A stretch of DNA of 64,000 nucleotides from Pricia antarctica. Its GTDB lineage: Bacteria > Bacteroidota > Bacteroidia > Flavobacteriales > Flavobacteriaceae. Below, piece by piece: positions 37,656-46,889 of this stretch (positions within the stretch are counted from its first letter, which is position 1; the number at the start of each line of letters is the position of its first letter). The notes under the pieces were generated by a model. That model was not told where the DNA came from and did not search any database. It saw only the letters and a program-made list of their open reading frames with translations. Position numbers and translations under genes: made by a program. The DNA is taken from the NCBI RefSeq assembly GCF_900101815.1, contig NZ_FNAO01000007.1, positions 355,158 to 419,157 of the forward strand. The letters run 5' to 3'.

Positions 37656-40205
37656 CTACTCCGTTTTAGAGGATTCCTCCGCCTTTTTAATCTCAATGGT
37701 AAGCTCCTCACTTTTCTCGTCAAGGTCCATGTTGATGGTATCGCCTTCCTGGAGTTTGGAATTTACGATTTCCTCGGCCAGCGCATCTTCGATATATTTC
37801 TGGATGGCCCGTTTTAGCGGTCTCGCACCATACTGCTTGTCAAAGCCTTTTTCGGCGATGTAATCTTTGGCCTTGTCGCTTAGCTTCAAATCGTAACCGA
37901 TATCCTTGATCCTTGCAAAAAGTTTACGGAGCTCGATATCGATGATTTTATGGATATCTTCCCGTTCGAGGGGATTGAATACCACAACGTCGTCTATACG
38001 GTTCAAAAACTCTGGGGCGAAAGCCTTTTTAAGTGCGCCCTCGATGACACTCTTCTGATGGGTATCTTCTTGTGCTTTCATCGCCGAGGTACCGAAACCG
38101 ACACCTTGTCCAAAATCCTTCAATTTGCGGGCCCCGATGTTCGAGGTCATAATGATGATGGAGTTTCGGAAATCTATTTTTCTTCCCAAACTATCGGTCA
38201 GATAGCCGTCGTCAAGTACCTGTAAAAGCATGTTGAATACGTCGGGATGCGCTTTTTCGACCTCGTCTAGCAATATGACGGAATACGGTTTGCGCCGCAC
38301 TTTTTCGGTCAATTGACCTCCTTCTTCGTAACCTACGTATCCCGGAGGTGCACCGACCAATCGCGAAATGGCAAATTTTTCCATGTATTCGCTCATATCG
38401 ATACGTATGAGCGCATCTTCGGAATCAAAGAGTTCTTTGGCCAATACTTTCGCCAATTGGGTCTTACCGACACCGGTCTGTCCTAAAAATATAAAAGACC
38501 CAATAGGTTTATTGGGATCTTTAAGTCCCGCGCGATTTCGCTGAATAGCTTTCGCAACCTTCGCTACCGCTTCGTCTTGACCGATAACATTAGCTTTAAT
38601 GAGCTTAGGAAGTTCAGCCAGCTTATTGCTCTCGGCCTGTGCGATACGGTTTACGGGTATACCGCTCATCATCGAAACCACATCGGCGACGTTGTCTTCG
38701 CTAACGGTCTCTTTATGCTGCTTGCTGTCCTCTTCCCATTGTTCTTGTGCCAAAGCAAGGTCTTTTTCCAACCTCTTTTCATCGTCCCGCAATTTGGCGG
38801 CCTCTTCGTACTTCTGTTTTTTGACCACGGAGTTTTTCAGCTCCCGAACGTCTTCCAGCTTTTTCTCCAGTTCCAAGATCTGTTTGGGTACATCCATATT
38901 TACGATATGTACGCGCGAACCGGCTTCGTCAAGGGCATCGATGGCCTTGTCAGGAAGAAAACGGTCGGTCATATACCGGTTCGTCAATTTAACGCAGGCA
39001 ATGATGGCCTCGTCGGTATATTGGACATTATGGTGGTCTTCGTATTTTTGTTTGATATTTTGGAGGATTTCAATGGTTTCCTCTACCGTGGTAGGCTCTA
39101 CGATCACTTTTTGAAAACGACGTTCCAAGGCACCGTCCTTTTCGATATACTGTCGGTATTCATCTAAGGTAGTTGCCCCGATACATTGGATTTCGCCCCG
39201 TGCCAAGGCCGGTTTGAACATATTGGAGGCATCAAGGCTTCCCGTGGCGCCCCCTGCACCGACAATGGTATGGATTTCGTCAATAAATAGGATAACATCG
39301 TTGTTCTTTTCCAATTCGTTCATCACGGCTTTCATCCGCTCCTCGAACTGGCCCCGGTATTTCGTACCGGCTACCAAGGATGCCAGATCCAAAGTGACCA
39401 CCCTTTTATTGTACAGAATGCGGGATACTTTTTTATTGATGATCCGCAATGCGAGACCTTCGGCGATGGCACTTTTGCCCACACCGGGTTCCCCGATCAA
39501 TAACGGATTGTTCTTTTTTCTCCTGCTCAGAATCTGGGAAACGCGTTCGATTTCCTTCTCCCTTCCTACGACCGGATCCAAACGGTTTTCTTCGGCCATT
39601 TGGGTGAGGTCGCGCCCGAAGTTGTCAAGTACGGGGGTCTTGGATTTCTTATTTCCTTTTTGGCCCGTAGTAGAACCAAAAGCTCCTTCTTTGCCGTCGT
39701 TGTCGTCGCTATCACTGGGAAAGGATTCCGCAGTAGGCGAATCGATTATATTGTCGTCGCTTGTGATCATAAATTTGAATTGTTCTTTGACGCCATCATA
39801 GTCCACTTTCAATTTGTGCAGTAATTTGGTCGTGGGGTCGTTCTCGTTGCGCAAAATACAAAGCAGTAGATGGGCGGTGTTTATCGAAGAGCTCTGAAAA
39901 AGTTTGGCCTCTAAAAAAGTGGTTTTTAACGCACGTTCTGCCTGCCGGGTCAGGTGCAGGTTCTTTTTATCCTTTTGAATGGTATTGGGGTTGGGGTTGG
40001 AAGGACTGAGGATTTCCACTTTTCTTCGCAAATGGTCCAAATCGACCTCTAAGGCATCCAAAATACTGATAGCCTTCCCGTTACCATCCCGCAAGAGGCC
40101 CAGCATTAAATGCTCGGTTCCTATAAAATCGTGTCCGAGACGTAGTGCTTCCTCTTTGCTATATGCAATTACATCCTTTACTCTTGGTGAGAAATTATCA
40201 TCCAT
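37656..40205 (-). CDS. clpC: ATP-dependent Clp protease ATP-binding subunit ClpC
   Basis: An 849-residue Hsp100 unfoldase that feeds ClpP. Domains: Clp_N double repeat (about 1-150; AYSKEEALRLGHDFIGTEHL), AAA module 1 with Walker A GEPGVGKSAIAEG, a UVR motif (KYEEAAKLRDDEKRLEKDL) in the middle domain, which separates ClpC from ClpB, AAA module 2 with GQTGVGKTQLAKV, and the D2-small C-terminal domain. Length is normal. It is divergent from gyrA across a 326-base region. Confidence 0.97.
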   Translation of the reverse strand: MDDNFSPRVKDVIAYSKEEALRLGHDFIGTEHLMLGLLRDGNGKAISILDALEVDLDHLRRKVEILSPSNPNPNTIQKDKKNLHLTRQAERALKTTFLEAKLFQSSSINTAHLLLCILRNENDPTTKLLHKLKVDYDGVKEQFKFMITSDDNIIDSPTAESFPSDSDDNDGKEGAFGSTTGQKGNKKSKTPVLDNFGRDLTQMAEENRLDPVVGREKEIERVSQILSRRKKNNPLLIGEPGVGKSAIAEGLALRIINKKVSRILYNKRVVTLDLASLVAGTKYRGQFEERMKAVMNELEKNNDVILFIDEIHTIVGAGGATGSLDASNMFKPALARGEIQCIGATTLDEYRQYIEKDGALERRFQKVIVEPTTVEETIEILQNIKQKYEDHHNVQYTDEAIIACVKLTNRYMTDRFLPDKAIDALDEAGSRVHIVNMDVPKQILELEKKLEDVRELKNSVVKKQKYEEAAKLRDDEKRLEKDLALAQEQWEEDSKQHKETVSEDNVADVVSMMSGIPVNRIAQAESNKLAELPKLIKANVIGQDEAVAKVAKAIQRNRAGLKDPNKPIGSFIFLGQTGVGKTQLAKVLAKELFDSEDALIRIDMSEYMEKFAISRLVGAPPGYVGYEEGGQLTEKVRRKPYSVILLDEVEKAHPDVFNMLLQVLDDGYLTDSLGRKIDFRNSIIIMTSNIGARKLKDFGQGVGFGTSAMKAQEDTHQKSVIEGALKKAFAPEFLNRIDDVVVFNPLEREDIHKIIDIELRKLFARIKDIGYDLKLSDKAKDYIAEKGFDKQYGARPLKRAIQKYIEDALAEEIVNSKLQEGDTINMDLDEKSEELTIEIKKAEESSKTE

Positions 40206-40531
40206 AAATAGTATCCTTTCGTCAGTATTACGTCTTCCAAATACATCCCCAAACTTCTCGGAAATCCTTTGGTATGCGTATAAAATTAATAAAACTCTAC
40301 CAATCTAACGCAAATAGTGTTCCTATTATTAGCCAAAGGGGCTCGAAATGTCAAAAAAACCATTGAAACGCTAGGTAGTTCAGTAATTTAAACGCCAAGG
40401 AAGTTATTCTCAAATAGTGTTGATAAATTGTTCATTAATGTGGATGAAAACTGCTTTGAAGGCCGTGATTTTGCGTATATTGGCGTGTTTTTCAAAGAAG
40501 GATTATTTAACCAAATATTTAGGAAGTAAAC
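40206..40531. promoter_or_regulatory. Divergent promoter region of clpC and gyrA
   Basis: 326 bp without ORFs between the clpC and gyrA starts. On the plus strand ttgaaggccgtgattttgcg followed by tatattgg (about 40455-40482) is a near match to the Bacteroidota TTG / TAnnTTTG promoter pattern, about 50 bases before the gyrA ATG. The clpC side has no clear match. Confidence 0.4.
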
Positions 40532-43084
40532 ATGGCGGAAGGTGAAAAATTGATCCCGATCAATATCGATGATGAAATGAAATCGGCCTACATCGACTAT
40601 TCGATGTCGGTCATTGTGTCACGTGCCCTGCCCGATGTCAGGGATGGCTTAAAACCGGTACACCGAAGAGTTTTGTACGGGATGCATGAATTGGGGGTTC
40701 GCTCGTCGAGTGCCCACAAAAAATCGGCCCGTATCGTAGGGGAGGTATTAGGTAAATATCATCCTCATGGCGATACCTCGGTCTACGATTCGATGGTGCG
40801 AATGGCGCAGGAGTGGAGTTTGCGATATATGTTGGTAGACGGCCAAGGAAATTTCGGTTCCGTAGATGGCGATAGTCCCGCCGCAATGAGGTACACCGAA
40901 GCTCGAATGCGTAAAATAGCAGATGAGATGCTGGCCGATATCGACAAGGATACGGTCGACCACCAGCTTAACTTCGACGATTCTTTGGAAGAGCCGACCG
41001 TACTACCGGCCCGAGTGCCCAATCTATTGATTAACGGGGCGTCAGGTATTGCGGTGGGTATGGCAACGAACATGCCACCCCATAACCTATCCGAAGTGAT
41101 CGACGGCACTGTTGCATATATCGAGAACAATGATATCGAGATCGACGAACTTATTACACACATCAAAGCACCTGATTTTCCGACAGGCGGTACCATTTAT
41201 GGGTATGGCGGCGTGAAAGAGGCCTTTCATACCGGTCGCGGCCGGGTCAAGATCAGGGCCAAGGCCAATATTGAAGAAGTACAGGGAAAGGAGTGTATCA
41301 TCGTGACCGAAATTCCCTATCAGGTCAACAAGGCCGATATGATCAAAAAGACGGCGGACCTGGTCAACGAGAAAAAAATCGAAGGTATTTCTACCATTCG
41401 TGACGAATCGGACAGAAATGGTATGCGCATCGTTTATATATTGAAACGTGATGCCATTCCGAACATTGTGCTCAACACCTTATATAAGTATACCGCATTA
41501 CAATCTTCTTTTAGCGTCAACAATATTGCCTTGGTCAACGGCCGGCCGCAGTTGCTGAACGTAAAGGAAATGATCCATTACTTTGTCGAACATCGGCATG
41601 AGGTGGTCGTTCGCCGTACGAAATACGAACTTAAAAAAGCCGAGGATAGGGCGCATATCTTAGAAGGCCTTATCATTGCCTCGGACAATATTGACGAGGT
41701 TATCGCCATCATCAGGGCTTCTTCAAACGCCGATGAGGCTCGGGAAAAACTGGTGGAGCGCTTCAAGCTGAGTGAAATTCAGGCCAAGGCCATTGTTGAG
41801 ATGCGCCTACGTCAGCTGACCGGGCTGGAACAGGATAAACTGCGGGCCGAATTTGACGAGATTATATTGACCATAGCCGATCTGAAGGACATTCTCGACA
41901 AAAAAGAGCGAAGAATGCAGATCATCAAGGACGAGCTCTTGGAGATCAAGGAAAAATATGGCGACGAACGTCGATCCGAGATCAACTTGGCCGGTGGAGA
42001 CCTCAGTATCGAGGATATGATTCCCGACGAGCAGGTCGTCATCACCATTTCACATGCAGGCTACATTAAAAGAACACCGCTGTCGGAATACAAGACACAG
42101 AATAGGGGCGGGGTAGGCCAAAAAGCATCCTCTACACGAAACGAGGATTTCTTGGAGTACCTGTTCGTGGGTACCAACCACCAATACATGCTGTTCTTTA
42201 CCCAAAAAGGCAAGTGCTTCTGGATGCGGGTCTACGAGATTCCAGAAGGCAGCCGAACATCTAAAGGAAGGGCAATACAGAACCTGATCAATATCGAACA
42301 GGACGATAACGTTAAGGCCTTTATCTGTACCCAAGATCTGAAGGACGAAGAATACGTGAACAGTCATTATGTCATCATGGCAACCAAAATGGGTGTGGTG
42401 AAAAAGACTTCTTTGGAACAATATTCACGGCCACGCCAAAATGGTATCAATGCCATTGGGATACGTGATGAGGATGAGCTTTTAGAGGCAAAATTGACAA
42501 CAGGTACCAGCCAGATATTTCTCGGACTCAAATCGGGCAAGGCCATACGTTTTGAGGAGGGCAAGACCCGACCGATGGGAAGAAATGCATCCGGGGTAAG
42601 AGGCATCCGCCTGGCGAACGATAAAGATGAGGTCATCGGCATGGTCTCCGTACACGATTTTGAAGAGGATATTCTCGTAGTTTCCGAAAACGGATACGGT
42701 AAGCGATCGAGCATTGACGATTATCGCATCACCAACAGGGGCGGTAAGGGTGTTAAGACAATTTCCATCACCAAAAAGACCGGCGGATTGGTCGCCATCA
42801 AGAACGTTTCCGATTCCGATGACCTGATGATTATCAACAAATCGGGAATCGCCATCCGGATGGGTGTCGAAGATCTTCGAGTCATGGGCCGGGCCACGCA
42901 AGGCGTGCGGTTGATCAACTTAAAGGACAATGATTCCATTGCTGCCGTTGCCAAGGTCATGAAGGACGAAGATGAGCTTGAAGATTCCGATATAAAGGAT
43001 ATCGAGGTGAGTCCCGATGAGGTAGCTCCCGATACTAATGGCACGGACCTTGATACGGATGCTACCGATGAGGTCAAAGAATAG
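40532..43084 (+). CDS. gyrA: DNA gyrase subunit A
   Basis: An 850-residue type IIA topoisomerase subunit. The quinolone-determining region reads [19 protein letters not shown]; the active-site tyrosine is in [10 protein letters not shown]. The breakage-reunion domain (about 1-500) is followed by a six-bladed pinwheel with the GyrA box variant TNRGGKG and an acidic tail ([13 protein letters not shown]...). The residue at the E. coli Ser83 position is Thr. Length is typical of Bacteroidota. A secreted TPR gene follows after 100 bases. Confidence 0.97.
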   Translation: MAEGEKLIPINIDDEMKSAYIDYSMSVIVSRALPDVRDGLKPVHRRVLYGMHELGVRSSSAHKKSARIVGEVLGKYHPHGDTSVYDSMVRMAQEWSLRYMLVDGQGNFGSVDGDSPAAMRYTEARMRKIADEMLADIDKDTVDHQLNFDDSLEEPTVLPARVPNLLINGASGIAVGMATNMPPHNLSEVIDGTVAYIENNDIEIDELITHIKAPDFPTGGTIYGYGGVKEAFHTGRGRVKIRAKANIEEVQGKECIIVTEIPYQVNKADMIKKTADLVNEKKIEGISTIRDESDRNGMRIVYILKRDAIPNIVLNTLYKYTALQSSFSVNNIALVNGRPQLLNVKEMIHYFVEHRHEVVVRRTKYELKKAEDRAHILEGLIIASDNIDEVIAIIRASSNADEAREKLVERFKLSEIQAKAIVEMRLRQLTGLEQDKLRAEFDEIILTIADLKDILDKKERRMQIIKDELLEIKEKYGDERRSEINLAGGDLSIEDMIPDEQVVITISHAGYIKRTPLSEYKTQNRGGVGQKASSTRNEDFLEYLFVGTNHQYMLFFTQKGKCFWMRVYEIPEGSRTSKGRAIQNLINIEQDDNVKAFICTQDLKDEEYVNSHYVIMATKMGVVKKTSLEQYSRPRQNGINAIGIRDEDELLEAKLTTGTSQIFLGLKSGKAIRFEEGKTRPMGRNASGVRGIRLANDKDEVIGMVSVHDFEEDILVVSENGYGKRSSIDDYRITNRGGKGVKTISITKKTGGLVAIKNVSDSDDLMIINKSGIAIRMGVEDLRVMGRATQGVRLINLKDNDSIAAVAKVMKDEDELEDSDIKDIEVSPDEVAPDTNGTDLDTDATDEVKE

Positions 43085-43184
43085 TGCAATACCATTATGG
43101 TATTTCCATAAAAATTGTATTTTGCGACCAGAATCGGAGAATTTTGTTACCTCCAAATTAATCACTAATTAAATCTATACGAAA

Positions 43185-44483
43185 ATGAAAACTAGATTTT
43201 TAATATTTGCAATGCTGTGTTTTTCCATAGTCGGATTTGCGCAGAAAAAAGAAATGAAAAACGCTGAAAAAGCACTTGAAGACGGCAATGCAGCGGAAGC
43301 AAAAAATCTCTTGCAAAGCGTTGAAGGGGCGATAGCCGGGGAAGACGCTAAAGATCAGGCCGAATATTACCTGATAAAGGGCAAAACCTATGCTAAATTA
43401 GCTAAAGACGGGGACAATAGTGCCTTTGACGAAGCCCTCACCTCGTTGCAAAAGGTAAGCACAATTGAGGAGAAGAGTGGAAAGGCCAAATTTAGCGACG
43501 AGGCTAAGCAACATTTACAGGCTATGACAGCGGACTTAGTGAATTCAGCCGTTGAGGACAATGGGAACAAAAAGTTCAAGGAAGCTGCCGATAAGCTCTA
43601 TACCAGCTATAAGATAAGTCCCCAGGACACCTCTTATCTTTATTATGCAGCAAGTAGTGCCGTAAACGGAGGTCATTATGAGCAGGCATTGAAATTTTAT
43701 GAAGAACTACAGGAAGTAGGTTACGATGGTAGCGGAACAATATATAAGGCGACCAACGTTGAGACCGGTGAGGTAGAGGAAATGGACAAGACCCAACGCG
43801 ACCTTATGGTCAAATCGGGTACCTATAAAGACCCACAAGATGAAAAAGCTCCTTCAAAAAAAGCGGAAATTGTTAAAAATACCGCGTTGATATACACGCA
43901 ATTGGGTCAGGACGATAAAGCTTTGGAAGCATATAAAACCGCAAGGGAGAGCAATCCCGAAGATGTCAACCTTATTCTTAACGAAGCCAACTTATATTAT
44001 AAAATGGACGATAAGGAAAAGTTTAAAGAACTCATGGCGGAAGCTACAGCAATGGCACCCGATAATCCCGACCTGCAATATAATATCGGAGTTATCAATA
44101 TGGAGCAAGGCAATTTGGAGGCTGCCCGCGAGTCTTACAAGAAAACGTTGGAAATCGATCCAGGCTATACCAATGCTCAGTTGAACCTTTCTACAACTTA
44201 TGTGAACGAAGGCAACGCCTTGATCGACGACATGAACGCTTTGGGCAATTCAAAGGCCGACATTGCGAAATATGATGAATTAAAGCAGCAAAAAGACGAT
44301 TTGTTCATGGAAGGTGCCACCGTTTTAGAAGACGCCTTAAAAACGAATCCCGGGAACCAAGGCATTCTTACACAGCTCAAAAATATTTACGGTGCCATGG
44401 GGGATAACGACAACTTTATGCGCCTGAAAAAATTATTGGAGGATGCAGGAGGCCAATCCGAAGACACCAACGAAGGCCAATAA
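43185..44483 (+). CDS. Secreted tetratricopeptide-repeat protein
   Basis: A 432-residue protein with a signal peptide (MKTRFLIFAMLCFSIVGFA-Q) and several TPR units, for example ALIYTQLGQDDKALEAYKTA and LQYNIGVINMEQGNLEAARESYKKTLEIDP, then ILTQLKNIYGAMGDNDNFMRLKKLL. Expected in the periplasm as a protein-protein scaffold. It follows gyrA on the same strand and ends before a strong palindromic terminator. The partner is unknown. Confidence 0.85.
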   Translation: MKTRFLIFAMLCFSIVGFAQKKEMKNAEKALEDGNAAEAKNLLQSVEGAIAGEDAKDQAEYYLIKGKTYAKLAKDGDNSAFDEALTSLQKVSTIEEKSGKAKFSDEAKQHLQAMTADLVNSAVEDNGNKKFKEAADKLYTSYKISPQDTSYLYYAASSAVNGGHYEQALKFYEELQEVGYDGSGTIYKATNVETGEVEEMDKTQRDLMVKSGTYKDPQDEKAPSKKAEIVKNTALIYTQLGQDDKALEAYKTARESNPEDVNLILNEANLYYKMDDKEKFKELMAEATAMAPDNPDLQYNIGVINMEQGNLEAARESYKKTLEIDPGYTNAQLNLSTTYVNEGNALIDDMNALGNSKADIAKYDELKQQKDDLFMEGATVLEDALKTNPGNQGILTQLKNIYGAMGDNDNFMRLKKLLEDAGGQSEDTNEGQ

Positions 44484-44510
44484 CTCGCTTCGCTGTATCG
44501 TTCGGTATAA

Positions 44511-44547
44511 AAAATTCCTGAGATTGTACAATCTCAGGAATTTTTTT
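44511..44547. terminator. Bidirectional terminator between convergent genes
   Basis: A perfect 17-base-arm palindrome (arms aaaattcctgagattgt and acaatctcaggaatttt) with T on one side and A on the other, lying between the TPR gene (plus) and the NlpC/P60 gene (minus). It can serve both. Confidence 0.92.
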
Positions 44548-44578
44548 ATGCAATTCGGTGTTTTTTGTCTTATGTCCA

Positions 44579-45331
44579 TTAAATTAGTTTCTTGATTACC
44601 CGTAACTGGTACGTATATTTACCATCTTCTGCATTGAAGATTCCGGTATGATCCAAACGGTCGATACGAACTTTTCCATCAACATGAATAACATAGTTAT
44701 TATCCATAATAAGACCCACGTGATGGATTTCCCCTTCGTTATTATCAAAAAACACCAGATCGCCTGCTTCACTTTCCTCGATAAAACTAAGCGGACTGCC
44801 CTGTTCCGATTGTTCCTGAACCTTTCTTAGAAGTCGGCATCCGTTAATTTTATAGACCATCTGGGTAAAACCTGAGGCGTCGATACCGAATGGGGTCTTG
44901 CCGCCCCAGAGATAAGGGGCGTTCAAAAAGAGTAGTGCGGTTTGCACAAGATTCGCCTTTTTGCTATTTCTAGGGAGATGGTTTCCGTCAAACTTATGCG
45001 ACAATAAGGAAGCGTTTTGCGACGAGGATCCCAATAGAATGGGGAGTAGAATGGACTCTTCGGTTTCTACGAAGGAAACGAGGTCGTTGCTGTAAAGAGG
45101 ATTTTTTGCTTTTTCAAGGGTATTGAAAATATCCTGTTCTATAAATTTAATTTGATGGTTGCTCATCCATCCCTCACAACCGTCAAAAGCGATACGGATT
45201 TTGCTCCAAAATTTACGGCATTCCAAAACTTTAAAATGTTCCCCGTACAAAACTTGCGAAACCATTTCAGAAGTGTCGTCGGCACTTGATCGGACGGAAA
45301 CTATACTTAGGGGACAAATACCAAATTGCAT
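44579..45331 (-). CDS. NlpC/P60 (C40) family protein lacking the catalytic cysteine
   Basis: A 250-residue protein: an N-terminal bacterial SH3 domain (SIVSVRSSADDTSEMV, then GEHFKVLECRKFWSKIRI), a linker and a C-terminal NlpC/P60 domain (about 128-250) like the peptidoglycan dipeptidyl-peptidases YkfC. In that family the nucleophile lies in G-I-D-C-S-G-F. Here the text is GIDASGFTQMVYK; the codon at 44876-44878 is GCC (Ala152). The two catalytic histidines, H204 (HHVGL) and H216 (IHVDG), keep the spacing of the family. It should therefore bind but not cleave muropeptides. No signal peptide is visible. A sequencing error is possible, since Cys to Ala needs two base changes (TGC to GCC). Confidence 0.88.
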   Translation of the reverse strand: MQFGICPLSIVSVRSSADDTSEMVSQVLYGEHFKVLECRKFWSKIRIAFDGCEGWMSNHQIKFIEQDIFNTLEKAKNPLYSNDLVSFVETEESILLPILLGSSSQNASLLSHKFDGNHLPRNSKKANLVQTALLFLNAPYLWGGKTPFGIDASGFTQMVYKINGCRLLRKVQEQSEQGSPLSFIEESEAGDLVFFDNNEGEIHHVGLIMDNNYVIHVDGKVRIDRLDHTGIFNAEDGKYTYQLRVIKKLI

Positions 45332-45352
45332 GGGCGAGGCTTACTGACGTAT

Positions 45353-46534
45353 CTACTTGTTATGTCTTTCTATGATTATTGCGGAAGCCCCGCCACCGCC
45401 ATTACAGATGGCCGCCGCCCCTATCTTGGCATTGTTCTGTTGTAGTACCCCGAGCAGTGTAATCAAAATTCGGGCGCCGGAACAGCCCAAGGGATGGCCT
45501 AGGGAAACGGCACCTCCGTTCACGTTGACATTTTTGTCCGTAAGTCCCAGTAATTTCATATTGGCCAGTCCTACTACGGCAAAAGCTTCGTTGAATTCGA
45601 AAAAATCAATGTCCTTAATTTGCAGTCCTGCTTTGGCAATCGCCTTTGGCAAAGCCTTTGCCGGTGCGGTGGTAAACCATTTGGGCTCTTGCGCGGCATC
45701 GGCATAGCCTCGGATCGTTGCCAAAGGCTCGAGATTTAATTCTTTAGCCTTTTCAGCGCTCATAAGCACAAGGGCGGCCGCCCCGTCGTTTATGGTGGAT
45801 GCATTGGCAGCGGTCACGGTGCCGTCTTTTGAGAATGCAGGTCGCAAATCAGGGATTTTATCGATTTTTACGTTTTTAAATTCCTCGTCTTCGGAAACCA
45901 CTACGGGCTCTCCGCGGCGCTGGGGTACTTCAACGGGAACGACCTCATTGTCGAACTTTCCGTTTTTCCAGGCTTCCGCCGATCTTTTATAGGATTGAAT
46001 GGCGTAATTGTCCTGATCTTTCCTGCTGAACTGGTGTTCGGAAGCACAGGCATCGGCACAAACACCCATGGCATTTTGATCGTAAACGTCAACAAGGCCA
46101 TCCTTTTGCATACCATCTATCAAGGTAGCCGGGCCGAATTTTTGCCCGTTGCGCAGATATATGTAGTGGGGAATAAGGCTCATGTTTTCCATTCCTCCGG
46201 CAACAGCAATCGAAATATCCCCCAAAGCTATAGCCTGTGCGGCCTGCGTCACGGCTTTCATACCCGAAGCACATACCTTATTGATCGTAGTACACGGCAC
46301 CGAATTGGGAAGTCCCGCAAAAAGAGCAGCCTGGCGCGCCGGAGCTTGGCCCGTACCCGCTTGTACCACGTTTCCCATAAGCACTTCGTCTACCAAATCG
46401 GGATTCAAATTAATTTTCTCCAAAGCCCCCTTAATCGCGATTGCGCCTAATTTTGGGGCGGGAATGGTAGATAACGATCCCATAAAACTTCCTATCGGTG
46501 TACGTGCCACCGAAACTATTACCACTTCATTCAT
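45353..46534 (-). CDS. Acetyl-CoA C-acyltransferase (thiolase)
   Basis: A 393-residue thiolase that condenses or cleaves acyl-CoA. Cys nucleophile in INKVCASGMKAV (about residue 89), His in GHPLGCSGAR and the second Cys in AICNGGGGASA are all present. The N-terminal VVIVSVARTPIGSFMG is standard. It could act in beta-oxidation or as an acetoacetyl-CoA synthase; the context (C40 protein, HD phosphodiesterase) does not decide. Confidence 0.95.
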   Translation of the reverse strand: MNEVVIVSVARTPIGSFMGSLSTIPAPKLGAIAIKGALEKINLNPDLVDEVLMGNVVQAGTGQAPARQAALFAGLPNSVPCTTINKVCASGMKAVTQAAQAIALGDISIAVAGGMENMSLIPHYIYLRNGQKFGPATLIDGMQKDGLVDVYDQNAMGVCADACASEHQFSRKDQDNYAIQSYKRSAEAWKNGKFDNEVVPVEVPQRRGEPVVVSEDEEFKNVKIDKIPDLRPAFSKDGTVTAANASTINDGAAALVLMSAEKAKELNLEPLATIRGYADAAQEPKWFTTAPAKALPKAIAKAGLQIKDIDFFEFNEAFAVVGLANMKLLGLTDKNVNVNGGAVSLGHPLGCSGARILITLLGVLQQNNAKIGAAAICNGGGGASAIIIERHNK

Positions 46535-46889
46535 ACGTTCTCGGATTCTGTCCGTAAAATTAGCAAATTCAAAATTAGGAAATTAATGTGTTATTCGGGA
46601 TGTCGGTACCAGGCTCAACTAAGATTACCCATTTGGTCTGAATTATATCCGTAGGTACGCAAAACGCTTCGCAGGTCAAGCTGATATAGCAGGAGTGTAA
46701 ATTCCTTGTGCTTAGAAATCACGGTTTTTGTCTCTTTCGTTTCCCTTTTGTGGCGTTAAAATTTTCAGCCATAACTACGGCTAAGTTTGAGAATATTGCA
46801 TTGTCAAAGAAAAAAACAAATTTGCCAAAATCCCGGAATTTCTAAATGGCACGAGTATATTTTCTATTTTTGATGCAGATATCGTTTCC
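46535..46889. other. Intergenic region between thiolase and HD phosphodiesterase genes
   Basis: 355 bp with no convincing ORF. A TATTTTTG box at 46865-46872, 17 bases before the plus-strand ATG, matches the TAnnTTTG element, but no TTG lies at the usual distance. Confidence 0.4.

Noticed and set aside
40532..43084. Thr at the GyrA Ser83-equivalent position as a quinolone resistance change
   Set aside because: Thr can be the natural residue in this lineage; nothing in the sequence shows it is a resistance mutation.
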